Assembly (NCBI RefSeq): GCF_024206475.1 | Contig: NZ_JAMBPR010000002.1 | Span: forward strand, 124,001 to 188,000 | Direction of reading: 5' to 3' | DNA length: 64,000 bases | From: Paraburkholderia sp. CNPSo 3274 | Lineage (GTDB): Bacteria > Pseudomonadota > Gammaproteobacteria > Burkholderiales > Burkholderiaceae | Part shown: positions 46,165 to 53,623 of the stretch, piece after piece | Layout of the letters: each line of letters begins with the position of its first letter | Position numbering within the stretch: position 1 is the first letter of the stretch | The notes under the pieces: generated by a model | What the model was told of the DNA's origin: nothing | Database searches by the model: none | The model's input: only the letters and a program-made list of their open reading frames with translations | Translations under genes and position numbers: made by a program

Positions 46165-47355
46165 ATGGCACACGTACCCCAGATCAAAATCCCCGCCACC
46201 TACATCCGCGGCGGCACCAGCAAAGGCGTGTTCTTCCGCCTCCAGGATCTGCCCGCCTCGGCGCAGCAGCCTGGCGTTGCGCGCGACAAGCTGCTCATGC
46301 GCGTGATCGGCAGTCCCGACCCGTACGGCAAGCAGATCGACGGCATGGGCGGCGCGACGTCGAGCACGAGCAAGACCGTGATTCTGGCCAAAAGCAGCAA
46401 GCCCGACCACGACGTCGACTACCTGTTCGGCCAGGTCGCCATCGACAAGGCCTTTGTGGACTGGAGCGGCAACTGCGGCAATCTCTCCGCCGCCGTGGGC
46501 CCGTTCGCGATCAGCGGCGGCCTCGTCGACCCGAGCCGCGTGCCCGACAACGGCGTTGCGACGGTGCGCATCTGGCAGGCCAACATCGGCAAGACCATCA
46601 TCGCGCACGTGCCGATGACGAACGGCCACGTGCAGGAGACGGGCGACTTCGAACTGGACGGCGTGACCTTCCCCGCCGCCGAAGTGCAACTCGAATTCCT
46701 CGACCCGGCCGCCGAGGAAGAAGGCGCGGGCGGCTCGATGTTCCCCACCGGCCAGCTCGTGGACGACCTCGAAGTGCCGGGCGTGGGCACGCTCAAGGCC
46801 ACGATGATCAATGCGGGCATTCCGACGATCTTCGTGAACGCCGAGGCCATCGGCTACACGGGCACGGAATTGCAGGACGCGATTAACAGCGACGCGCAGG
46901 CGCTCGAGAAGTTCGAGACGATCCGCGCGCACGGTGCGCTGCGCATGGGACTCATCAAGAACCTCGACGAGATCGCCACGCGCCAGCACACGCCGAAAAT
47001 CGCGTTCGTGGCGAAGCCCACGGACTATACGGCGTCGAGCGGCAAGCGAGTGGAAGCCGGGGATGTGGACCTGCTGGTGCGCGCCATGTCGATGGGCAAG
47101 CTCCATCACGCCATGATGGGCACGGCGGCCGTAGCGATCGGCACCGCGGCGGCCATTCCCGGCACGCTCGTGAATCTCGCGGCGGGCGGCGGCGAACGCA
47201 GCGCGGTGCGCTTCGGGCATCCGTCGGGCACCCTGCGCGTGGGCGCCGAGGCGCGCCAGGAAAACGGCGAATGGACGGTCACGAAGGCCATCATGAGCCG
47301 CAGCGCCCGCGTGCTGATGGAAGGATGGGTGCGGGTGCCGGGGGACGCGTTTTAA
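46165..47355 (+). CDS. prpF: 2-methylaconitate cis-trans isomerase PrpF
   Basis: PrpF partners AcnD. The 396-aa protein begins PQIKIPATYIRGGTSKGVFFRLQDLP and contains IDGMGGATSSTSKTVIL, VDWSGNCGNLSAAVGPFA (family Cys), and the C-terminal FGHPSGTLRVGAEA. ATG 46165 has AGGA about 7 nt upstream. It lies 58 nt after acnD and ends the prp operon. Confidence 0.95.
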   Translation: MAHVPQIKIPATYIRGGTSKGVFFRLQDLPASAQQPGVARDKLLMRVIGSPDPYGKQIDGMGGATSSTSKTVILAKSSKPDHDVDYLFGQVAIDKAFVDWSGNCGNLSAAVGPFAISGGLVDPSRVPDNGVATVRIWQANIGKTIIAHVPMTNGHVQETGDFELDGVTFPAAEVQLEFLDPAAEEEGAGGSMFPTGQLVDDLEVPGVGTLKATMINAGIPTIFVNAEAIGYTGTELQDAINSDAQALEKFETIRAHGALRMGLIKNLDEIATRQHTPKIAFVAKPTDYTASSGKRVEAGDVDLLVRAMSMGKLHHAMMGTAAVAIGTAAAIPGTLVNLAAGGGERSAVRFGHPSGTLRVGAEARQENGEWTVTKAIMSRSARVLMEGWVRVPGDAF

Positions 47356-47429
47356 GGAGCGGTTTTGTTTTAGCGCAGATCTGGATCGACCATTTCAACG
47401 CCGCCGCATGCCGACGCCCTGCGCCGCGC

Positions 47430-48290
47430 TCAGCCCTGCGGAGAAGAAGGCAAATACGGCATCGGATCCACCGGTTTCCCATCGCGGCGCACCTCGAACA
47501 GCACCGCCACGCGGTCATTGTTCTCGCTGCCCATCTCGGCGATCTGCTGGCCCTGATGCACCGTGTCGCCGGTCTTCACGAGCAGACGGCGGTTGTGCGA
47601 GTAAGCCGTGAGGAAGTCCTTGTTGTGCTGGACGATGATCAGGCTGCCGTATTCGTTCAGGCCCGTGCCCGCGTACATGACCTTGCCGTCGGCGGCGGCG
47701 ATCACCGGGTCGCCGGCCTTGCCCGCGATCTCGATGCCGCGCGTCGTGCCCTGCGCGAACGGTTCGACCACACGGCCATGCGCCGGCCACACGAGCGCGA
47801 CGCTGCTCGCGTGGCGCGCCACTTCGGCGGCAACCTGGCGGCTTCCGGCTGTGTTCGGGGTGGCGTTCGCCGTTGCGCCGCCAGCTTGCGGCGCGGCCAC
47901 CTGAACGGTGATCGTCTGCTTCGAAACGAGCTTGATCGACTGGCCTGCGCGTAGGTGACCGTTCGGCTTCAGGTGATTCCAGGCGGCCAGATCCTTGACC
48001 GAAACACTGTGCTTTTGCGCGATGCGCTGAAGCGTGTCGCCACGGCGCACGCGCACGTACGTCGTTTTCGTGACGACGCGCGTGACCGGCGCGCTCGCCG
48101 CCGGTTGTGTGCTGCTGGCGTCGGCGCTCGCGGCATCAGAAGCCGGGGGCGCCGCTGCCGCCGTGTCGGGCTGCGGTTGTTGCGGTTGCTGCTGGTTCAG
48201 GTTGGCGCAGCCGCCCAGCAGGGCCGCCAGTCCCAACACGGCCCAGAACCCCTTGAGACCGCGCTGACCGATACGATCGTCTTCGAACAT
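47430..48290 (-). CDS. NlpD-like lipoprotein: LysM plus degenerate M23 (LytM) domain
   Basis: The 286-aa protein has a lipoprotein signal (AVLGLAALLGGC), a Gln/Ala/Pro-rich linker, a LysM module at about 78-122 (TYVRVRRGDTLQRIAQKHSVSVKDLAAWNHL), and a C-terminal M23 domain (VWPAHGRVVEPFAQGTTRGIEIAG; GDPVIAAADGKVMYAG; GSLIIVQHNKDFLTAYSHN). The Zn ligands of active M23 enzymes are not kept: the first His-x3-Asp site reads GTTRGIEI and the final HxH is LFEVR. It is thus an amidase activator of the NlpD type rather than a hydrolase. AGGAGAG precedes ATG 48290. A second NlpD-like gene elsewhere cannot be excluded. Confidence 0.88.
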   Translation of the reverse strand: MFEDDRIGQRGLKGFWAVLGLAALLGGCANLNQQQPQQPQPDTAAAAPPASDAASADASSTQPAASAPVTRVVTKTTYVRVRRGDTLQRIAQKHSVSVKDLAAWNHLKPNGHLRAGQSIKLVSKQTITVQVAAPQAGGATANATPNTAGSRQVAAEVARHASSVALVWPAHGRVVEPFAQGTTRGIEIAGKAGDPVIAAADGKVMYAGTGLNEYGSLIIVQHNKDFLTAYSHNRRLLVKTGDTVHQGQQIAEMGSENNDRVAVLFEVRRDGKPVDPMPYLPSSPQG

Positions 48291-49006
48291 TGCTCTCTCC
48301 TGCAGTGCTTGCAGCCGTGCGATGCAGCGAGTGGATGCCGGGACGGTCTGCTGCGTTTGTCGCGCTCCCGCCCCTCTGGGCGCTCCGGCTCGCTTGCGCC
48401 GTGCCGCTTCGATCTGCGTCTAAATCGATCGCATCTCGAACCATAAACATTCAACGCACGCGATCGTCACATTAGCGAACGAGCGTGCCATCTCAAATTC
48501 GATCCGGCATTGTAAAGCGCAACTCCACTAAATCAGCCCAGGGAGAACACTTTGAAACAAATGTTAATTAGCCGAATTTTCGCGCCATAAAAGTATCGGC
48601 AAAGGGCCAGAAGGAACTGCCCAAACCCGCGTCAGAGCGGCGTTTGCCGCGCCGGCATGACCGTGTCCCTTCCCCTGCCTTATCGGCACACGCCCCGGAA
48701 ACTTGAACGGCGCACCGACGGCGTCCACTGAAAGGTATTTGAAATTACGCTAATATCGGCGGCGTCAACGTAAACCCGCGTCTGGCGGGAACCCTTGCGT
48801 ATTCTTCAGGTCTTTTCCTGCGTTTGTCGTGCGGCCACCCTGGTGACCGCTTCACGGTTCCCGGCGCCTGGCGCCCCGCGAACCTCGCCCAAATTCCTGA
48901 TTTCCTGATTTTTCCAGCCAGGTACTTCCAGCATCTGCCCGCCCGGCCCGTTCTGCATCATCGGCTGCCTCATGCACCCCATGCCGGCCCGGCCTGCTGC
49001 CCCAAC
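48291..49006. other. Intergenic region upstream of the OpgC-type gene
   Basis: About 715 nt without a recognised gene. An AT-rich segment lies at 48510-48600 (TTTGAAACAAATGTTAATTAGCC and beyond) and another near 48735-48770. These could hold promoters for the divergent NlpD-like and OpgC-type genes. The plus-strand frame stays open to 48824, but upstream residues do not resemble OpgC. Confidence 0.4.
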
Positions 49007-50104
49007 ATGTCAAAGTCATCCAACCGTCTAGTCGAACTCGATTTCTTCCGCGGCCTCGTCCTGCTCATCATCGTCGTCGATCACATTGGCGGCAGCATCG
49101 TCTCGCGCGTCACGCTGCACGCCTACGCGCTGTGCGACGCGGCCGAGGTCTTCGTCTTCCTGGGCGGCTTCGCCACGGCCACCGCGTGGGCCACGCTGTG
49201 CGCACGCCGCACCGAGGCTGCGGCGCGGCAGCGTTTCATCAAGCGCGCGTTCGAGATCTACCGCGCGTTCGTCGTGACGGCGCTGTTGATGCTGCTCGTC
49301 ACCGCGATTCTCGTTGCGTGCAACGTGGATGCGCCCAACCTCGCCACCACCGATCTCGACGATCTCACGCTCGCGCCTGCCGCCGCGTTGCGCGACATCG
49401 TGCTGCTGCGCCGCCAGCCGTATCTGGCCGGCGTGCTGCCGATGTACGCCTGGTTCGCCCTCGCCGCCCCGCTCGCGCTGCCGCTCGCGCGCACGCGGCC
49501 GTGGCTGCTGCTGGCCGTGAGCCTCGCGCTCTGGGGCGTCGCGCCGCACCTGGCGCCGTGGTTGCCGCACGTCGAAGACGTGCAATGGGACTTCAACCCG
49601 TTCGCCTGGCAGTTGATGTTCGTCCTCGGTGTGATTGCTCAGGCGCAGCCCGTGTTCCAGCGGGTGAGCGCACACCGTTTCGGCACGCTCGTGACCCTCA
49701 CCGCGCTCGCCGTCGTGGCGGGCGCCGCGATCTATCGCCTGCAGCTCGGCAACGTCGCGCTCGACGGCGACTTCAAGCGCAACCTCGCATGGTTTCGCGC
49801 GCTCAACTTCCTTGGCATCGCGTGGCTCACGGCGCATGTCATCCGCCTCGGCTGGGCGAAGCGCGTCGCGCATGCGCTGCCCTGGGTGGGCCTGGTCGGC
49901 CGCAAGGGGATGCTCTCGTTCGTGGCCGGCGCCGTGATTTCGCTCACTGTCGACTCGGTGCTCTACTGGTACACCGACGGCTATCTGAACGTGCCGCTCG
50001 GCCTCTGCGCAGACGCCGTCGCGATCACCGCGCTGCTGCTCGTCGCGCGTGCGTCCGACCCGCTCAAGCGTCTGCTGCCTTCGCGCGCCAAAGCTTCCGC
50101 CTGA
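49007..50104 (+). CDS. OpgC-family membrane acyltransferase
   Basis: The 365-aa integral membrane protein begins RLVELDFFRGLVLLIIVVDHIGGS, the OpgC/acyltransferase-3-like signature with catalytic His in DHIG, and has about ten hydrophobic helices (AEVFVFLGGFATATAWA; FVVTALLMLLVTAILVA; LPMYAWFALAAPLALPLA). OpgC adds succinyl groups to periplasmic glucans in enterics; relatives in this group may modify other glycans. ATG 49007 (MSKSSNRLVELDFFRG) gives the usual short N-terminus. No mdoG/H genes adjoin. Confidence 0.85.
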   Translation: MSKSSNRLVELDFFRGLVLLIIVVDHIGGSIVSRVTLHAYALCDAAEVFVFLGGFATATAWATLCARRTEAAARQRFIKRAFEIYRAFVVTALLMLLVTAILVACNVDAPNLATTDLDDLTLAPAAALRDIVLLRRQPYLAGVLPMYAWFALAAPLALPLARTRPWLLLAVSLALWGVAPHLAPWLPHVEDVQWDFNPFAWQLMFVLGVIAQAQPVFQRVSAHRFGTLVTLTALAVVAGAAIYRLQLGNVALDGDFKRNLAWFRALNFLGIAWLTAHVIRLGWAKRVAHALPWVGLVGRKGMLSFVAGAVISLTVDSVLYWYTDGYLNVPLGLCADAVAITALLLVARASDPLKRLLPSRAKASA

Positions 50105-50230
50105 AACGACGCCGCTCGCAGGCCACGAACTGCGCGCCGGCTCGCCGATCACGGCTTCCGGCACGCACGAGCGGCTGCTAGCATGATGACCCCGCGCCAC
50201 CGGCGCGCCACCGCCCTCGATGTCCCTGCC

Positions 50231-51085
50231 ATGCGCAGACTCCTTCGCACCGCGCTGCTCCCGCTAGCTCTCTCGTGCGCGGCGTTCGTCACGCCAGCGG
50301 CGCCTGTCGCGGCGAGCACGATCGTCGTCCGTACGTTCCACGCCGCGGCGCTCAACCGCGAGTGGCCCTACGTGGTGTACCTGCCGAACGGCTATCGCGC
50401 CGACGAGCGCCGCTATCCCGTGCTCTATCTCCTGCATGGCAACAACGGCGAGCCCATGGACTGGGTCACGCAAGGCCAGCTCCAGACCACCGCCGACACG
50501 CTGATCGCCCGTCACGAGATCCCGCCCGTGGTGATCGTGATGCCGCAGGGCGGCACCGACTGGTACGTCGACCGCAAGGAGAAGATGGAGACAGCGTTCT
50601 TCCAGGACCTGCTGCCCGAGATCGAGTCGCACTTCGCGGTGGACGACGCGCGCGATGGCCGCGCGATCGGCGGCGTTTCGATGGGCGGCTTCGGCGCGTT
50701 GCGCTACACGCTGGAGCACCCCGACATGTTCTGCGGCGCGCTGCTGCTGTCCCCGGCGGTCTATGCGAGCGACCCGCCGCCCGGTTCGGCGGCGCGTCAC
50801 GTCGGTGTGTTCGGCGACCATCAGTTCGACGCGCAGATCTGGCGCACGCTCAACTATCCGGCGCTCTGGAAACCGTATTTCTCACAGCCCAGGCGCGTGC
50901 CGTTCTTCATCGCCGCCGGCGACGACGACCTCGTGATCCAGGCCGAGTCGTCGCTGCTCTACACGCGGCTGCGCGAGGCGGGCAACACGGCGGCACTGCG
51001 CATCGTGGACGGCGGCCACGTTTGGCCTGTGTGGCGCGAACTGTTGCCGGCCGCGCTCAAGTACACGCTCGCCTGCTTCCGTTGA
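50231..51085 (+). CDS. Secreted alpha/beta-hydrolase esterase (esterase D / mycolyltransferase-like)
   Basis: The 284-aa protein has a signal peptide (RTALLPLALSCAAFVTPAAPVAAS) and an esterase domain: YVVYLPNGYRADERRYPVLYLLHGNNGEPMDW, VVIVMPQGGTDWYVD, the nucleophile elbow GVSMGGFGALRY, and GGHVWPVW with the catalytic His; the Asp is probably in AAGDDDLVI. Substrate unknown. ATG 50231 gives a normal signal; ATG 50183 would add 16 polar residues. It may be co-transcribed with the OpgC-type gene 126 nt upstream, in which case it could act on the same glycan. Confidence 0.83.
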   Translation: MRRLLRTALLPLALSCAAFVTPAAPVAASTIVVRTFHAAALNREWPYVVYLPNGYRADERRYPVLYLLHGNNGEPMDWVTQGQLQTTADTLIARHEIPPVVIVMPQGGTDWYVDRKEKMETAFFQDLLPEIESHFAVDDARDGRAIGGVSMGGFGALRYTLEHPDMFCGALLLSPAVYASDPPPGSAARHVGVFGDHQFDAQIWRTLNYPALWKPYFSQPRRVPFFIAAGDDDLVIQAESSLLYTRLREAGNTAALRIVDGGHVWPVWRELLPAALKYTLACFR

Positions 51086-51121
51086 GCGAGGCGTTCGGCG
51101 CGCCTCGCCGCGAAGAGAGCG

Positions 51122-52189
51122 TTACTCCGCCCAGTTCACCCAAAGCACCATCAGCACGGTCATAAGAGCCGGGCCGATGAAGATGCCGATGAGCCCGAAG
51201 GTCGTCGCCCCGCCCAGAATGCCGAACAGCACGAGCAGAAACGGCAGACGCGTGGAATTGCCGATCAGCACGGGCCGCACGAAATGCTCGGCGATGAACA
51301 CCACCACGAATCCCCATACCGCGAGCGCAGCCGCCGCGATCAACGAACCCTGAATGACGAGCCACAGCGCCGCGCCGCAGAACACGATGGGCGCGCAAAA
51401 CGGCAGCATGGCCGCGATGGCGGTGACGGTGCCGAGCAGCGCTGCATGCGGCACGCCGGTCGCGATATAGGCGGCGGCCAGCAGCACGCCCTCGCCCAGC
51501 CCCACGACCACGAGCCCCGTGACCGTGGCGCGCACGGCGGCGGCCATGCGCTGCAGGAGCTGCGCGCCGTCGGCGCCGAAGGCGCGGCGCGCACCGCGCA
51601 TCACCGTAGCCGAAAGACGCGGGCCCGCCCGGAAGATTACGAACAGCGTGACGAGCATGAAGCCGAACGTCATCGTCGCGTGGGCGGCGCGCGCACCGAA
51701 GTGGCGGCCGAACGAGGCGATGGTGTCGCCGTGCAGGCTCTTCATCGCCGGGGAAGCCTTGAGCGGCCGGGTGAGATTGGCCTGCCACCAGTCGCTCACC
51801 TGGCGGCTGCCTACCGGCAGATGCGAAACGAAGTCGGGCACCGGCACGCCGTTCTCCTGGGCGTCGCGCAGCCAGAGGTAAAGCTCGTGGGCCTCGCCGC
51901 TGGCCTGAATGGCCGTGATGGCGATCGGGAGGACCACGAGCAGGCCAACCGCGGCAGTAAGCAGCGTGGCGATCAGCGTCTTGCGGCCCTTGAACCAGGC
52001 GCGGCGCTCGATCGCCTGATAGGTGGGCCACAGGACGATGGCAAAGACGCTCGCCCAGGCCACGGCGGGCAGGAACTCGCGCACGATCCACAGCGCCAGC
52101 AATACGAGCGTGGCGTACAGCACCGCGGAGGCGGCGCGCTGGATTTTCTGCTCGTTTGCGGAGTTCGGAGCAGGCGGACGATGAATCAT
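51122..52189 (-). CDS. AI-2E family transporter-like membrane protein
   Basis: The 355-aa protein has the TerC-independent AI-2E/PerM layout: two N-terminal helices (AASAVLYATLVLLALWIVREFLPAVAWASVFAIVLWP), another pair (LIATLLTAAVGLLVVLPIAI), a hydrophilic middle region, and C-terminal helices with FMLVTLFVIFRAGPRLS, VVVGLGEGVLLAAAYIATG, PFCAPIVFCGAALWLV and LPFLLVLFGILGGATTFGLIGIFIGPALM. Members include autoinducer-2 exporters and Na+/H+ antiporter-like proteins; the substrate is unknown. GAGG precedes ATG 52189. Confidence 0.87.
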   Translation of the reverse strand: MIHRPPAPNSANEQKIQRAASAVLYATLVLLALWIVREFLPAVAWASVFAIVLWPTYQAIERRAWFKGRKTLIATLLTAAVGLLVVLPIAITAIQASGEAHELYLWLRDAQENGVPVPDFVSHLPVGSRQVSDWWQANLTRPLKASPAMKSLHGDTIASFGRHFGARAAHATMTFGFMLVTLFVIFRAGPRLSATVMRGARRAFGADGAQLLQRMAAAVRATVTGLVVVGLGEGVLLAAAYIATGVPHAALLGTVTAIAAMLPFCAPIVFCGAALWLVIQGSLIAAAALAVWGFVVVFIAEHFVRPVLIGNSTRLPFLLVLFGILGGATTFGLIGIFIGPALMTVLMVLWVNWAE

Positions 52190-52572
52190 GTAACCTCGTG
52201 AAAATTCAAAAACATGTGCTCGGATTTCGCGGCTGTGCAGCCGCGGTGCATCAAGCCAACGCGGTGCGGCAAATCAATTCAGCCGGGCCGGTCTTTCTCA
52301 GATTCGGATCCCTCCCAGCCGTTCCGTCCCCACCCTGGGACGCCCTCCAGGCGCCCGTTTTCGGGCCACTCGATGTCGCGCCACGTACAACAGTGCGTTG
52401 CACAAATTCGCGATGTCGACCCCAAATCAGCCGCAAACCCCCATTCCTTCGTTAATCGCAACGTGTCGCAGGGCAATTGTTGCTGATAATGGAATGGTGT
52501 TTCAACGGCGACAGAATGGCACTTGTCAGCGCGCAGGACTACATTCGCGGCACCACACTTACGGAGCCGACA
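52190..52572. other. Intergenic region between AI-2E and DUF3331 genes
   Basis: About 380 nt with no credible gene; it should hold the divergent promoters. The plus-strand frame of the following gene is open from 52477, and ATGs at 52489 and 52516 are alternative starts. Confidence 0.35.
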
Positions 52573-52872
52573 ATGAAGAAAAAAGCGTGCCTCTCGCTTG
52601 ACGGAGCCAACGGTGAGCGTATCGAAATACTCGAGCAGACGGATACGGCGCTGGTGATCCGCTGGGTCGAACCCGGTCGCTGCCATTATGGCGAACAGCG
52701 CTGGCGCCGCCGCTCGGCGCATTCTTCGGGCACCTGCGCCGTGTCGCGCCGCAAGATCCGCCGCGGCGACGCCGTGTTCAAGCCGGCCGAACGTCCCGCG
52801 CCGCTCAACGCTTCCGTCATGATCGCAGCCGAAGTGCTCGGCGACCTCATCGGCGCAGAACTGGCGAAGTAA
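52573..52872 (+). CDS. DUF3331 domain protein
   Basis: The 99-aa protein carries the DUF3331 core: ERIEILEQTDTALVIRWVEPGRCHYGEQRWRRRSA, then GTCAVSRRKIRRGDAVFKPAERPAPLNASVMI. Cysteines in RCHYGE and TCAVS are spaced like a small zinc-binding or redox module. The family is largely confined to Burkholderiaceae and its function is not known. GGAG lies 7 nt before ATG 52573; longer versions from 52489 or 52516 are possible. Confidence 0.78.
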   Translation: MKKKACLSLDGANGERIEILEQTDTALVIRWVEPGRCHYGEQRWRRRSAHSSGTCAVSRRKIRRGDAVFKPAERPAPLNASVMIAAEVLGDLIGAELAK

Positions 52873-52897
52873 GCGCAGCGACGCCGCCTGAGCGGCC

Positions 52898-53389
52898 TCA
52901 ACGAGGCGCGAGCGAGATAGCCCGCGCGGCATGGCGCGGTGCGAAGCCCGCCGAGGCGGCGCACAACGCCCTCGCGCGCGCGAGCACATCGGCGTCGAAG
53001 GCCGCCGCGCGCGGCCCCGAGGGGTCCACGTGCAAGAGCAATTGCTCGCTCGCCGAGACGGGCGAGGCGCCCGCATCGTCAAGATCGCCCGCGAACATCT
53101 CCAGATACAGGCGCACGCGTTTCGCGTCGTACTCGATCAGCCGGACGTCGACGCGCACCTGCGCACCCTCCTTGATCTCGTGGAAATAGTTCAGGTGCGC
53201 CTCCAGCGTGTACATCGACCGCCCGCGCGCCTCGCGCGCAGCCGCATCGAGCCCGATGGCATCGAGCAGCGCGTCGGTCGCGTAGCTGTAGATCAGCATG
53301 TAGAACGCGTCGCGCAGGTGGCGGTTGTAGTCGACCCACTCTGCCCGCACCGTGTCGCGGTAGACCACGGGCGCCGTTTCGTTCGTCAT
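52898..53389 (-). CDS. Thioesterase (hotdog fold) family protein
   Basis: The 163-aa protein matches 4HBT-type acyl-CoA thioesterases: RAEWVDYNRHLRDAFYMLIYSYATDALLDAIGL includes the catalytic Asp region, then YTLEAHLNYFHEIKEGAQVRVDVRLIEYDAKRVRLYLEMF. It resembles the betainyl-CoA thioesterase group of carnitine degradation, but no other carnitine gene is near, so the substrate is open. AGGAG precedes ATG 53389. It is divergent from nrdJ. Confidence 0.82.
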   Translation of the reverse strand: MTNETAPVVYRDTVRAEWVDYNRHLRDAFYMLIYSYATDALLDAIGLDAAAREARGRSMYTLEAHLNYFHEIKEGAQVRVDVRLIEYDAKRVRLYLEMFAGDLDDAGASPVSASEQLLLHVDPSGPRAAAFDADVLARARALCAASAGFAPRHAARAISLAPR

Positions 53390-53623
53390 CCAGTCTCCTC
53401 TTCCGTCTCCACATTCGGTGCCCGCGTGCAGGCGGGAGCAGTGTAACCGCAGACCGCCCTGGCCGCCGCGACGCCGGCATGCTCCGGCGCCGCCGCATGC
53501 GCGCTCGCGTCGCCGTGCACGCCGCCCGCCGCTGGGGTAAGGTTGAACGGTCGCGGCTCAGTCGCCGCACTTCGAACGCCCTTCAACTGCCGCCGCCCGC
53601 GCGGCGCTTCGCGAGGCCCGGCC

